Source of the DNA: Chloromonas sp. AAM2
Taxonomy: Eukaryota > Chlorophyta > Chlorophyceae > Chlamydomonadales > Chlamydomonadaceae
Direction of reading: 5' to 3'
Assembly: GCA_004335635.1 (NCBI GenBank)
Contig: QAXH01004102.1
Coordinates: forward strand, 1-40,698
DNA: 40,698 nt
Shown here: one piece after another, positions 20,094 through 32,368 of the stretch
Layout of the letters: every line of letters starts with the position of its first letter
How positions within the stretch are numbered: position 1 is the stretch's first letter
The notes under the pieces: model-generated
The model's database searches: none
The model's input: the letters and a program-made list of their open reading frames with translations, nothing else
Told to the model about the DNA's origin: nothing
Translations under genes and position numbers: made by a program

Positions 20094-23000
20094 TCAGAAG
20101 GGTGCTTTGCATCTCTCCTGGCGTGCAGCCTTGCATTTGTTGTAAGCTCTCAGCTGCCTGATGCGGCACAGCGTGGTGACGGCCAGGGTGCACACATGCA
20201 CAGCCAGGCCACGCTGGTACGGGTTGGAGATGTGCACTGCCTGGTAGGCCCGGCCGTGCAGGTAGGCTTTGAGCATGCGTATGAGCACCAGCTGCGGCAA
20301 CGGGGTCTGCAATGGCATGTCGCAGAGTGGAATCAGACATTCGTTTATTGAAATCTTTACCTTCAGATGTGCACTTTACCATGAGATGTGCACGATGATC
20401 GCTAGACCTGTCAAGAAACTGACACAGAAACCAAACAACCGAGTATTTGCTTGAAACATGGCGGCACAGGTAGGTGAGGGTCTGTTTTTGCTATTTTCTT
20501 GCGACTGGTGAGGGCCTAGCTCCAGAAGCCTCCTGGGCCGGCGTCGGCCTGGCGCGCAAGCTGGCAAACCTGGTGCTGGCCTCATGACCACAGAAGGCCT
20601 GGCGGCCGGCAAGCCAACAACAGAGCCAACAACAGAGCCAACAACAGAGAGACCTTGCATTGACCAATCAGCCTATGCATGCATGCTAGCAAGCGCAACA
20701 CATGACAAATATGAGATTATGGCTACTGAAGACCTGCTCAAGACCTGATGTTGTGCATGAGCAGTTGCTTGGACTACTCCTTAATTGTGAACCCTTTGAC
20801 TGTGAACCTTTGACTGTCAAGTTGACTCTTTGACTGTGAACCCTTTGACTGTGAAGTTGCATTCTCGGACTGACAATGCTGTTCCTGCTGTTGGCGCTCA
20901 AGTCCACCAGAAGAGGCAGGCTATCTGCAAGTTGCTGCCAGCCTTGTGCATTCAGAAGAGGCAGCAAAGTCGCATGGCAAGTAGAGGACGGCTGGGAATT
21001 CGCATGGCATTTGGAAGAGGCTGGGAATTCGTATGGCATCAAGAAGAGGCTGCGAAGCCGCATGGGCTGGCCTGACATCCAGTGGCACAGCCTTTCAAGG
21101 CCATCTTGGTTTTTGTGTACGTCGACGGTAGGCGACGTGGAGACTCCGCGGTGGAGTCTTAGTGACACAAACGGAAAGCCGTAAGCGTTGCGGAAACTCC
21201 GCGGCTGGTCGCACATGTGGTAGGCACAAAGCTGGACATGGGACACTGGCGCGCCTGGACAGTGGTCTGGCTTCCAACTGGCAGGGACGGCAGGCCAGAC
21301 TGGCTCCCAACTCTCAAAGTCTGGCGGGCGTCAGAAACTGGCGCGGGCGCCAGCTAACAAACACGCTGGCAGGGCGGTAAGCGTTTGGATTTTTCGGCGC
21401 TGGCACCAGCTGGTGGCGCGTGGTTTTTCGGCGCTGGCGTTTAGGGCTGGCGTTGTTTTGGTGCGTTTTGGCGCTGATTGCCAGCGGCGCCAAGCCGGTA
21501 ACAGTCTTGAACATCGAATCGCAGAGAGCGCTGCACAATGTCATGCGTCGACAGCCCCATAAGCAGCAATGCCAGCAGCAGCAAGGTCGGTGTGTCACAT
21601 CCGGTGATGCAGTGCAGCACAGCACACGTGACAGAGCTACCATGCAATCCAGCGCAGTGCCTGTGCCAAGGCACAGTAACAGTCACAATGCAGTTGTGCC
21701 TGTGCCAGGTCCACAATGGCGGCCACATTGCATGTGGTTGCTGTGCAATGCATTTGCCATACGGCGCACCTGATCCATAGGTGCAAGCAGCACCACGGAG
21801 TAGACCAGATCTGCATTGCTAGCTGCTACCCCAGCCCATATAGGAAGTTGGTCCAAGCTCTTGAAGCTGATCAGGAGGAAACCTAGGGCTTGCATGACAT
21901 GTGAAACGACCAGCCAGTCCTGCAACAACATCACAAACCCAATTGCGGCTGCTCTGAGTGCGAGTGTTTGAGTTTAAGGAGGCTGAAGAAGGCTGCATCT
22001 CCTGGTCCTGACCTAGCAAATCTTTGGGCCACGGGCCGTCCCAGGTACTGCTAATGGTACCCGAAGAACAAAGAAAAGAGGCAAAAGAGGCTGCTGGTAT
22101 GAAAGCTCCGAGGCCAACTCAAGACGTCCTTGAAAGAATTGTATGAAAACGAGACACGTGCATTTGATGCTGCAACAAATGCAGATGCATATTCATGACC
22201 TGGACAGGCAGCCTTGCTTTCTGTCTTCAACTTCATGCCGTGTGCGGGAGAACGGATAGATTGGCATGGACACTGGAGAAAGATAATCTGACGCTCCAGG
22301 GAACAATCCAAAACGCCTTGACATGCTGCAGCAGGGAACTGAGTGTGTGCCTCACCTGCCATCCTCCAAACCAGGTGACGCCACTGGCACTGGCCAGGAT
22401 TGGGATGTAGCACACGGCGTTCATAAGCATGTGAGGCAGTTCAATGCCAAGGCTGCCTGCAGCGGCCGAGCGCCAGATACCAAGCATTTGGATAGACACC
22501 ATTGTAGCAGCCCATGAGCACACCAGGCTGGACAGCTGCAAGCAACAATGGGCAGCTTGGCACAATCAGGGCAATGATGATTGTACCCCATAAGGGGCTG
22601 TACCTCTCACCGAACAGACAGCAGAACCACCTCAAGTCTGTTGCAGGCCTGCAACGTCAAGCGTGCTGCAGTAACGTGTGCTCTGCTGCACCATGTCAGG
22701 CCATGCATGCAGTGAATGTAACCCAGGGAGTGGTGCGTAGCCAAATCAGTCTGCATGTTGATGCGCTGTCTACAATGTATGCAAAGCTCTCACTCATGCA
22801 TGGCCGCATGCTCGCACATCAAGCGCTTTGGCTGCAAAAGCAAACCGTGGCAAAAGATGAAGGCATTCAACGGCTGAGCAACACGCCTAGAATTGAAACC
22901 AAGGTTTGAATTGGAACCAAGTTTCACTGACCTGATGCTTCGCCCACTTCCGGTAGTCATCTGTCTCCCGTGTGGTCCACACCGCAACCAGGCTGCTAGA

Positions 23001-26000
23001 CCATGACGGTGCCCTAGCATGGATGGCTGCTTCAGTCTGTGCATGTAAAGCAATGGGTGCAGCTGCCCTGCTGCAACCAACTGCATCCTTCCGAACGCTG
23101 CAAGACCCAAGATCATCTGGATGCGGCTCGCCCGCGCGCAGCTTGGCGTGCTCTGGTTTGTTCAGGGAGGTCGGCATCAGGGCGCTTCTGCTCCAGACGT
23201 CATCCACACTAGTGCCAGTGGAAGCGGATGCAAAAACCTCGGCTGGCGTCATGCCCACACTGCCCTTGCAGCTTTGCCAAGCTGTGTGAGCGGCTTGCAG
23301 TTGGCTTGATGGCAGCACACGTGCCATGGTTTCCAGCAGTGCAGTGCATGTGTCTGCAGGCTGTGCAGCGGCCAGGTGCAGTGCGGTGCAGCCCTCCGCA
23401 TCCTCCAGCTCCCATGGCCAGGACCAGTCAGACCCTTCTCTCTGTTGCAATGCATCAATTATAATCTCTGTTACTGCGTTCAGGCCATTCTGCACTGCAT
23501 ACATGAGCAGGTCGTCACCCAGCTGTGACATGACACTGTCAGGAAGTGTGGGTGTCTGACCGGACTGGGTGTCAGTTGAGCGGTGGTGGTGGGTCAGCCA
23601 CATGCCCAGGTCCTCCAACAGGCAGCGGGTGGCCTCGCTTGCGGTGTCACCGGCATGCACCTGGCATGGTGCCGACATGCTTGGAGGCATAAAGTCACTA
23701 TGGTCTTGATTGGATAGAGGCAAAGGGGCAGCAATCGAGGGAGCCGGTCCACACAACTCCTCTGCGGTGTCCATGCAATCACCAGTGCGAGACCTTTGCG
23801 CTGCTTCAGGAGCAGCCATAGACAGACTGCCCGATTCAGTGGTGTAAGCATGCCGTGGTTTGACACCACCGATGTGCTGCACATGCTGCTGTAACTGCTC
23901 AGCACCTTCCTTGCAGCTGCCTGGCAGCACCAGCAGCGGCATGTGGGACAGCAGCAGCTCAAAGCCTGGCTGTGTGCTTGACAAGTCCAGCGCTGCAGGT
24001 GTGATGTGTGCTGCTGTCCGCTGGGGGGATGCACTCCTCTTGCACCACAGCTCCAGGCACAGGGAAGCAGGGGCACCACCATCCAATGTCACGACCACCT
24101 GCATGTAAACATACATAACCCAACAGAGTACAGAAACTGAACGAATGTGCATGGCACAATGGAGCACAGACCGATTTGAACCCTCAGATGGGCATGATGG
24201 CCAGTTTGAACTGCATGAGGTACGCAGATTGTGTGCACTGTTCATATCAGTGCAGTTTCTATACACTGGTAGAAACTTGGATGCATGCAATGAGTGTATC
24301 CCACCTCTGCAGTGGTTGAATCTGACGTTTCTTCCTCGTCGTCAAACAGGCCAAAGAATGAGCTGTGCTGGGTCACTGCCGGGCCGTCCAAATCCGCGTG
24401 TACTGCTTGCTTGACAGAAATAGGCAGGTAACCGCCTCCCAACCGCCGTGCCAGCAGCATCGCAACCACCCCAAGGCTGTCATCCTCCGACGAGCTGCCC
24501 TCTGACTCAGCAGGTGAAGCAGCACCGGGTGGCTGCCAGCCATGCAGGCAGCAGTTGCTGGGCAGCTGCAGATCCACAATTAAAGTTAGCTGGTGACTGG
24601 TGGTAGCAGCCCTGGCCTCTGATAAGCCATCTGGCAGGCACTGGACGGCTGGCCAGGCGTTCAGAAGACGATAGGCGTCCATATCTGTTGGACGCAGTGC
24701 GCGCCCGCTGCCATCCACCGAGCGGTAAGTGCCGCTGCCGGCATCCCATTGACACATGACACAGTCATCAGGAGTCTGCATGGCAAAGGTAGAGATTCAT
24801 CATCAACTAGCAAACGAAAGAAGTAGCCTAGTAGTGCTAACACAGCATCTGGTGTATCATTTGGCGCCTTGCTTTCTGAGCGCGCTTCTCTTCTGCATAC
24901 GCCACTGAGTTCAGCACACACGTTCGTTGTGGGATGGTGTGGGCCAACTGTGCCAGTTGACAAGCTGTGGGTTGCCATTTGCATTTATTTTTGTCGATTG
25001 CTCTGTGCGGTGGACCAGCGTCTAAATCGCTGACATGTGAACCCTGTGCAGTCAGCAGCTGAAGCGCTGCCTGTTACACAGCCAGACAGCAGCCCACAGG
25101 CCTTGCACACGCACCTGGATGCACATGGTGGCCCAGTCCGGCAGCATCTTGCCCACCGCGCTCTCCCTCATCAGGCGAGTCACCACGTCCGACATGGCGC
25201 CGGACAGGCTGGCGCCGCCCAGCCCACTGTGTGCCCCGCAGTTGAGAAGGTCCAGGGAAAGGATGACGCACCCACTGCGCATGGCTAGGCCTGCCATGGA
25301 GACCCCCGGCATACTGCAAAGCACAGCAATCAAGAGAAAGATGTGAGAAGGACAGCAGCAGGTCAAAGCCTGACCGTGTGCTTGACATGTCCAGATCTGT
25401 AGGCGTGGTGTGTGCTGGTGTCTGCCTGTCCTGTGACATGTGCGACTGTTAGAATCGCTCCCCTCATGTGAGAACATGCATGAGTTTTTTCAAAGGATGC
25501 TTCAAGGGTACAAGTGTGAGCATATGTAAATGCATGGTTCAGGGCAGCATGGTTGAGGGGTATCTGATGAAATGCAAGCAGGCATGAACGCCAGTGCATG
25601 TTTCAAAACGTGGTGGTAAAGGCCTTTGTCATGCGAGTGCCAAGGTGTGCAAAAATGTATGTGTTGCCAAAACAGTTGATGCCAGTAAACCAGTCAGGAT
25701 GCTTGTGTGCCTGCATGGTCGTCGTGCTGTCACTTGTCCAGGCTCAGCAGCAGTGGGCACCAGGCCTATCAAGGCAACGTGAACCAGGCCCATTGCATTC
25801 CTTTACTTGTATTCAAGTAGCCATTCCCGGATACAACAATCCACACGAGTGTTGTGTCAGCCTGAACAAACTCCACAGGCACGTGGGTGAGCTCATATTT
25901 CCATGCACAGCCTTACCAGTGGCTCAGTTGCTCCTGAATCAGCCTGGGCAGCTCAGGCGGCATATCCTGCAACTCAATGCCTTGCATCTTAACTTGCACC

Positions 26001-28038
26001 TGCATCAGGCAGAAAGCGAGTGCAGGTGAGCTAATCATATGAGGGCCTCTTGCACAATGAGCTCTTCATATATGTAAGCGCTCCACAAGCGCTCAGACAA
26101 TGCAGCATGCTCAGCAGCCATGCAGAACCTCTCAGAGCTCAACACCGGTGGCTAACTACAACCAGAGAGGCAACCAACTGAAAGAAACCACTCGAGACTT
26201 GCATTGCTTGTAGAGTGGGGCTTGCAAGTGCAAGCCAGCGAAAGACATGCCACACTGTATACTGACACCACCTGGAAAAAACACAACCTATTCAGGCAAC
26301 TGCCTCGTGTAGTTGACCTGTAACGTGCAGTCGACCCGCCAATCCATACTATTGCACACTGTACATGTTGCAACTCACAGGGGCCGGTGCATGGCGCCTT
26401 CTGCGCGTGTAAGGCTGTGTGCGCTGCTGCTGGACCATTTGCACAAGCGTCCTCAGCGAGCGTGGTGGCAGGGAAACAGCCTGGCCGTGTGGGCGTGGCA
26501 ACACACCAGCGTGTGGTCGTGGCAGGATAGTGGCTGTAGCCCTGCCGTCTTGATCAGTAGTACCCACGGGCTGGGCATGTTCTGGCATTTTAGTGCCTGC
26601 AGCTGCACCGCCTTCACCACCACCACCACCCCGGTCAGTCTGTGCTTCTTGTGCCCCAACCTGCACAGATTGGCTTTCAACTGACGTGGCCTCAGCTGCG
26701 GGGTCCGTGGCAGCTGATAGCCCCGGGCTGCTGGCTTCATCAGGATCTGATCCAGGCCCAATGGCCTTTTGATCCAAGGCGTTGATGGGTGCTGACCGGC
26801 CCTGGCTGCTGCAACTATCAAGAATTCGTGCTGAGCACCTGTCAAATGTAGAGATTGCGGCATTGCACGATGGCCCCTGGCTCTGTTGGTTGCTGTTTCC
26901 AGTTACCGGCTTGACAGGGCTAGGCAGGTCGCTGTAAAACTGTGTGGAGCTTTCCCAGGCTGGAAGCGAAACTGCCTGTTGATGCTGGAGGCAGTGTTTT
27001 CGGTATGCAGCTTGAGTTCGCTGTTCGAATTGCCAGGATAGAGCCATCATGCAGACCCAGTTGAACACGCCACGAAGCAGTGTCTGAAATGGATCGCCAC
27101 CCATGCGCCAGACGACCATGGACTGCCATCCAAACTGCCGCAAGGCGTGCAGAACGGCCATGATTGGCAGGCTCATCTGCAAACACGCATGCACATGGGC
27201 TGTCTGCGCATGAGCCGCCTGGGATGTTGAACAATAAATGACGACTAAAGACCTTGTACCTGTGTGCACTTGGAAGACATTAAAACACACATGTGGGAAG
27301 AAGATTTCTGGCAGATATCATGTGAAACCGGGCGTGGGAATTCACATGAAGGGTCAGCATATGCTGCACAAGCCTGTTGCACTACTATCAGTTCAGCGGT
27401 GTGCGCACAGAGCTTAGAATAAGCTGTAACACTTGACATACCCGATCTTGAAATGCGAAGATAGCCTGTAAAGGCAGCTCCATGCGCTTCTCAAGGACGA
27501 ACCTGGAGCAGGCCGCAAGCAAAGCAGACCAGGCGACGTGAATGCACTACGTTTGAACAGCCACACACGTGAGTGCACTACGTTAGAACAGGCACACACG
27601 TGAATGCAATACTACGTTCCAACAGACAAACAGCATGCACAGGCGCCGTAAGCGAAAGCGTTTCAGAAGCGTCAGGCTGAATGCAGCATGCGCCAAGCAT
27701 GTCTGCATTGTGTCAGTGCACGGCTTGAATTCCGTGTGTGCTTTTGAACGGCTGCTATCCATGCATTTGTATGATATGAGCATGCAGCACTGTCAGCATG
27801 TAGCATGTGGGGGTGAAAGAGTGCAATGAATTGATGCAAGAGCACACCTGAGGGCCCCAGAGAAGGGAGCGTGTCCAAAGGCACTCAAGCACATCATGTG
27901 TGAGCGAACCACATGGGAGACCACGCATGCAGGCGTTAAGAGCTCCATGCAGCCCAAGTGAACCAGGGAGGCAGGTACGATCAGTGCACTACTGTGCACG
28001 GCTGTGGTGGCCAACTCCAACAGAGCGGCTAGGAATAC
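20094..28038 (-). CDS. Gene A: SPL-core/ankyrin protein with flanking membrane modules, no SBP domain seen (5' end unresolved)
   Basis: Exons from the 5' side: 28038-27848, 27502-27442, 27176-26379, 25999-25917, 25313-25115, 24775-24305, 24098-22932, 22535-22356, 21919-21770, 20306-20094 (TGA); all phases agree, 1170 residues in this part. Residues 1-150 are hydrophobic (ALIVPASLVHLG; LLRGVFNWVCMMALSW), followed by a low-complexity linker with DLPSPVKP. Residues 351-444 (VQVKMQGIELQDMPPELP, SGCVILSLDLLNCG, MLPDWATMCIQ) match the conserved block after the SBP domain in plant SPL1/12/14-type proteins. Residues 602-990 include LLEDLGMWLTHHHRS, LGDDLLMYAVQNG and an ankyrin repeat (EDAEGCTALHLAAAQ), then AHTAWQSCKGSVGMTPAEVF, in the same order as in plant SPLs. 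The last three exons are again hydrophobic. No SBP zinc-finger is visible here or upstream. I infer a membrane protein with a signalling or protein-binding core; the function is unknown. Gene B (32369-38992) is a paralogue with the same exon plan. Confidence 0.75.
20613..20648. repeat. Three exact 12-nt tandem units
   Basis: GCCAACAACAGA three times in a row, in the region 3' of the intron acceptor on the minus strand (last intron of gene A). Confidence 0.85.
20785..20857. repeat. Tandem repeat TTTGACTGTGAACCC
   Basis: Four to five imperfect units of about 15 nt (CCTTTGACTGTGAA, CCTTTGACTGTCAAG, TCTTTGACTGTGAA and so on) in the last intron of gene A. Confidence 0.8.
20972..21066. repeat. Tandem repeat of 29-30 nt
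   Basis: Three units begin GCATGGCA or GTATGGCA and carry GAAGAGGCTGGGAATTC or a variant (20972-21001, 21002-21030, 21031-21059), with a partial fourth. A related half-unit precedes them near 20953. All lie in the last intron of gene A. Confidence 0.75.
21385..21485. repeat. GGCGCTGGC-rich repeat
   Basis: The phrase TTTTTCGGCGCTGGC occurs twice (about 21390 and 21425), with further GGCGC/CTGGCG variants from about 21330 to 21500, in the last intron of gene A. Confidence 0.6.
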
Positions 28039-28095
28039 CTGCAAGTTATTATGCAGGATTGTGCAGCATGGTGACCATGTGACTCGCCAACAGGT

Positions 28096-28135
28096 GAAAC
28101 GGTCATCAGTGCCGCTTGGCACCGATGACCGTTTC
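28096..28135. repeat. Strong hairpin, 18-bp arms and 4-nt loop
   Basis: Arms 28096-28113 and 28118-28135 are inverted copies with one mismatch; the loop is GCTT. The arms start GAAACGGTCATC and end GATGACCGTTTC. The hairpin lies 57 nt upstream, in the minus sense, of the first confident exon of gene A, so it may be in its intron, 5' UTR or promoter. It could be a small foldback element or a regulatory RNA structure. Both strands give the same fold. Confidence 0.85.
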
Positions 28136-28670
28136 TAACCCAAGGTTTGAACCAAGTTGGCAGCAACGGGCGGGAAGCAACAGGCGGGAAGTCAGAGGCA
28201 TGCAGGTCCTGGTCTAAACCCAGCCGTGCAAGCAGGGTGGCGACAGACTGGACCTCGCAAGGAGTTCTCATAACATGCACTAGTTTGCGCTGGCCCGCAG
28301 CTGCAAAGCAAGTGTATCATTCATGGAAAGTGCATGTGCTGCGGCTGCGTCATGGATGCAAGGGCGGAAACCGTATTGATCTGCATGTGCATGCCTCGCC
28401 GGGCCTCTGATATGAGGGCTTCATGCTGATGGGCTCTGCTGCTCATGGATCCATGCAATTGGAATTTGAACGGTCTGATTGGTGCGTGTTGACGACGGTG
28501 GCTCATGCCAAAACCGTTACATGCACACTAACTGGTATTGAGATGCTTCCTGCATGGGCTGCCACAACCTGACCAATGAGTGCACAGGGCATGTGGGGTT
28601 CTCAAAGACCCTGATTGCGATCCTGAAGACCCTGGTTGAACTTGGTTGCGATCCTGCGTTGCTGGCATAC

Positions 28671-28833
28671 TTGCCGTGCGCTTGAACGAAACATCCAAAG
28701 CGAATTTGGCGATGCTGACAGCCAGTACCATCAAAGCAAACACGGCTGCGGGCCTGGCTGCCCAGGCCTGCCGTTGGGCTCTGAATTGCGCCAGGGAAGC
28801 AAGTGGCATCTTCCTGTTCGTGCGCGCTTCCAT
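28671..28833 (-). CDS. Candidate 5' exon of gene A
   Basis: From an ATG at 28833 there are 54 open codons to a usable donor (AA|GTATGC at 28670). The peptide has a basic start and one strong hydrophobic helix (PAAVFALMVLAVSIAKFAL) followed by FKRTA. It would suit the N-terminus of a membrane protein such as gene A. It ends in phase 1, so at least one more exon is needed before 28038; a candidate starts at 28300 (LVHVMRTPCEVQSVATLLAR), but I could not find a good donor for it. Tentative. Confidence 0.3.
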
Positions 28834-29293
28834 TCACGTTCTTAGGCCAAAGGCATGCTCTTCAATAAGGCTCTGCGCCACTCTATGCCGCTCTATGCGG
28901 CTCGGCCTACATTGCACGCATTGCTGCGACGGATCAGGTGCCGACATGTATCGCGACCACGCTTTTTGCACAGTAACGTTACGTTCCAAACCGGCATGGC
29001 CCAGCGAGTGTGAATGAAGCAGGGGCATAAACTGTCGCGGTTGTGGGCGCCCGTGATGCGAGGATGCGAGGATGTATGCGCCTTCTCTATTGCCATCTTG
29101 AGAAATGGAAATGGTGGGCGCGCCTTGGGGACCTCAGACTGCAAGTGGCTGGGGACTCGTCAGACTGGGGACCTCACAGCAAGTGGCACGGTCATACAAC
29201 ACCTTCTCCTTGAAACAAGATGACGAACGCTTTTGTTGCCTGTTGCTGAGTAGGCCCCCCAAGTCCAAGCAGGGGTTAGCAAACCGCCCATGT

Positions 29294-29635
29294 TCAAGCG
29301 TCCAAAGCGGATGATACAATCCACCTCCAGGCAACACGTGCCGTTGCATCCCGCACACCGCCAGCATCATCCTGATCATTGAAGACTGTGTAGATGTATA
29401 TATGCAGGGTTCTATTTACTGTGGACGTTCGTATTGTCCAGGTCTCTTCAGGCTCCATAGAAATGTGGGCGGGGCCCCAGAACACAACTGGATGTATGGA
29501 ATGGTCTGACGGGACAAACTCAGTAGTGCCACAGCTGGTGTCTGCACTACCATACATGCATCTTAACTTCCGCTGTTCTTTGCGAGCATACAAATTGTGA
29601 AAGGACGAGACGACATTTCCAAGAAAAGATGGCAA
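29294..29635 (-). CDS. Unassigned reading frame, possibly a terminal exon
   Basis: An open minus frame of about 110 codons ending in TGA at 29294. The middle reads like a real protein (PSDHSIHPVVFWGPAHIS; TWTIRTSTVNRTLHIYIYTV). I do not recognise it and find no phase-matched exon. Its 5' edge meets the inverted-repeat element at 29633. It could be a gene fragment carried by a transposon. Confidence 0.25.
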   Translation of the reverse strand: MPSFLGNVVSSFHNLYARKEQRKLRCMYGSADTSCGTTEFVPSDHSIHPVVFWGPAHISMEPEETWTIRTSTVNRTLHIYIYTVFNDQDDAGGVRDATARVAWRWIVSSALDA

Positions 29636-29894
29636 GCCTCAAACTAGAAGTGCCACTCGGTTCACTGTTTGGACCTCTGTTTGGACTGCATGTATGGAGC
29701 ACAGTTATTGTGTGTTTTGATACCATCCAGGTGTCAGTGCTACTGCTCTCGTGTGCAGCCATATGACATGTCCAGACGTACAACGCTTGTCAGAGCGAGA
29801 GTAACGCTAACGCTTGTGACCTGTCAAATCCGTGGCCTTCAATCGACAGAGGCGTAGACAGTGACACGGAGTGGCACTTCTAGTTTGAGGCTTG
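29633..29894. mobile_element. Inverted-repeat (MITE-like) element
   Basis: A perfect 26-nt inverted repeat (29633-29658 and 29869-29894, left arm beginning CAAGCCTCAAACTAGAAG) encloses about 210 nt. Similarity continues imperfectly inward, with CACTGT and CCTCTG words on both sides to about 29682 and 29845. I see no convincing target-site duplication in the flanks and no transposase. Small non-autonomous DNA transposons look like this, as do foldback elements. Confidence 0.55.
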
Positions 29895-30836
29895 TGCATA
29901 CCCACAGATGGCAGGTGGTGAACACGCCAAAAACCAGCTTGAGGGAGAACTTCTCTGTCTCCTGATCAGTCAACCCTTAATAGGCATCATATACAGGAAC
30001 TCCAGAATTCCAGAAACAGCCCTCGCTGAATGCAACCTCGGCTCTCATACAGTGCACAAAGACAACTGTTATGTTTTGCTCTCATCTTCCATGACGCTTG
30101 TATTTCCATCAATGATATGCTTGGCCTTTGGCAAACGAACATCATGTAGCTTCCTCAACAGGACATGGATTAGCACAAAAAAGTGCTCAAGACACAACAA
30201 GTGGGGGCCGGGAAAGGCGTCATGGGGCATTTGCACCACTGTTCTGTGATGGTATACTCAAGGGCGAACTAAGTCGCACTGGCAATGCATAGACTGGGAA
30301 TGCATTCAGCATTCCCAGATGCAGTTGCCACATCTAATGATCGTCACCAGGTCGTGCTGCCGGCTCAGAAGTAAGTAACCCAGCCAGCATTGTCCAGCCA
30401 TCTTAGATGAGCCAGATATCTGCCAGCTGAGCATCCAACACCGATGTATCAGTGCTATACTGCGCCCTCCATCCCTTCCCCATCCAACGTACACTATTCC
30501 CATCTCTCTCGCTATCGTCAACAATACCATTCAACACAATCGACATACCTGGCACACGCACATGCACACCCACGCACACTCCATGGTCCGAGTCCGCAAC
30601 TTCTTACTCAACAGGTGGCCTCAGGTGGCTGGCCTTGTGATTTTGGATAAAGCAAGCTTTTGTAATGACTTGTCAAGCGTGAGAATATGAGTCTGCCGAC
30701 AAAGAAGCGATCATCAGCTCGTATTGATTTGCTGTAGCATGATGTAAATCGACTTCCTTCTATCGTTGCATATGACACTCGGCTGTGTCTGATTATCCAT
30801 GGGCAGCAGACACGCAATCGCCACCTCTGGCCTCAC

Positions 30837-30942
30837 CAGGTGTTTTAGGGTGCGATGAGTGAACCCTACATGCAAAAACCAACCCTGTGACATAGGCCAT
30901 GGCCTCCAACAAGAGCTTGGCCCCATCCCGCAAGGCCCCGTC
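30837..30942 (-). CDS. Candidate exon upstream of gene A
   Basis: A good acceptor (CTTTTGCAG) and donor (CCTG|GTGAGG) frame 35 open codons with a hydrophobic centre (LLLEAMAYVTGLVFACRV). It could be an N-terminal membrane exon of gene A or of another minus-strand gene. No neighbouring exon could be joined with certainty. Confidence 0.3.
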
Positions 30943-32368
30943 CTGCAAAAGATACTTTGAAACAATCACACACTCTTGATAGTAGTTTTGAAATAAGGCG
31001 CCAAGGCCCCGGAGGCCTGGTCTTTGCTGCCAATCAAAGTCATCGGACAAAAAAAACAATTGCCTGGTGTGGTTGACCTGTACACAGTTGACCTGCTGGC
31101 AACAAGTTCTGCTAGCAGTTCAATCGGAGATGGGTTCTCGGGTGTGACCTGTATCAGGCGGCATGTGTCTGGTGCCCAATGGCTGCGGTTGCAGAATTCG
31201 CTTGCTCTGCAACGCGGGTCTCAGTCGGGGTGTAGAGGGCTTGGCTGCCCCTCCAAGGAGGCGGGCGGCCTATACAAGTCATATGCTATAGAAAGTCGCT
31301 TTGAAGCCTTCACCATCTCCAAATAACGTGCCAGTGCTCTCAATAGCGGGTGGCAGCACGTGTCCGCCCTGTCCAGAAATGGGCACCACTTAGAAAAGCA
31401 CTCGAGCTACTTATTCCAAGCCACGCCATATTTCCCGCCTATTTCCCACTTTTCTCACGTCAAGACCTTGAGCCTACTTGTGCCTGTGACAGAACGGAAG
31501 CGGCGCCTACCAGGCATCCAAGCACGCAAGCCTGGCCGGCATGTGACCTTCGCCCCCCTGACTCAATGACGAGCCAGCCGCCTCCGTTGCCCTTCATCTG
31601 CCTCCTATCACCACCCTACACAGAGCCACCTCTCCCGCTATCACCTGTCAACATCAACATAGCTCTCCCACAATCCACCATCAACACACTATGCGGTGGA
31701 TGATGCGCCTCTCGATCAGCAGCACAGCTGGTGTAGCATCCATCACCTCAGCTGGAAGAATGCATGTGAAACCTGGGGGCTAAACACTCTAGTCACACAA
31801 GGTCGGACGTGGTTGCATGAAAGAAGGCGCCAACATTTAGAGGGGGATTTCACCAAGAAACGCCTTGCTTGAGCACGGGCTATGCAGTGTTGTGATTCGC
31901 TACATGTGGATGGCTGGGCCAGCACATCATGGCCCAGTATTGAGTTCTATCGCTTCCTGTTGACAAGCACGCAGATGGGCCACTGACGTCAATTCGACCT
32001 TGAAGGAGCACAAGCGCCATGTGATATCCGACCTGCTTTCAAAATCATCTTACCGAGGAGCAACATCGCCAACGACATCATCTTACCAAGGACCAAGGAG
32101 CAACGTTGCCGTGCGACAACCCATTCCTGACCCAACCGAGCGCACTTATGACCCACACTGACCCACACTGAGATCGGACGGCACAAAGGGCGGCATGTCC
32201 TGCACACTTGAACGTTTCTGATCGATTCACCGTTTGATTCAAACGCTGCTGTCCGCCTCGAAATTGCTCTTGCTTTTCTCTGTTTCCTGCTGAAGCCATC
32301 TCGACTCATAATCAATGGTCTGCGTGTCATGAAGTGGCATGCTGCCTACGAAGTCGCTCAGCTCCCGG
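30943..32368. other. Intergenic, nothing assigned
   Basis: The 3' flank of gene B should lie here, but no TTACA signal is seen. Around 31560-31700 the plus strand is C-rich, with CCTCC/CCACC runs. Reading frames such as 31350-31703 (plus) are of low complexity and have no splice partners. Confidence 0.4.
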
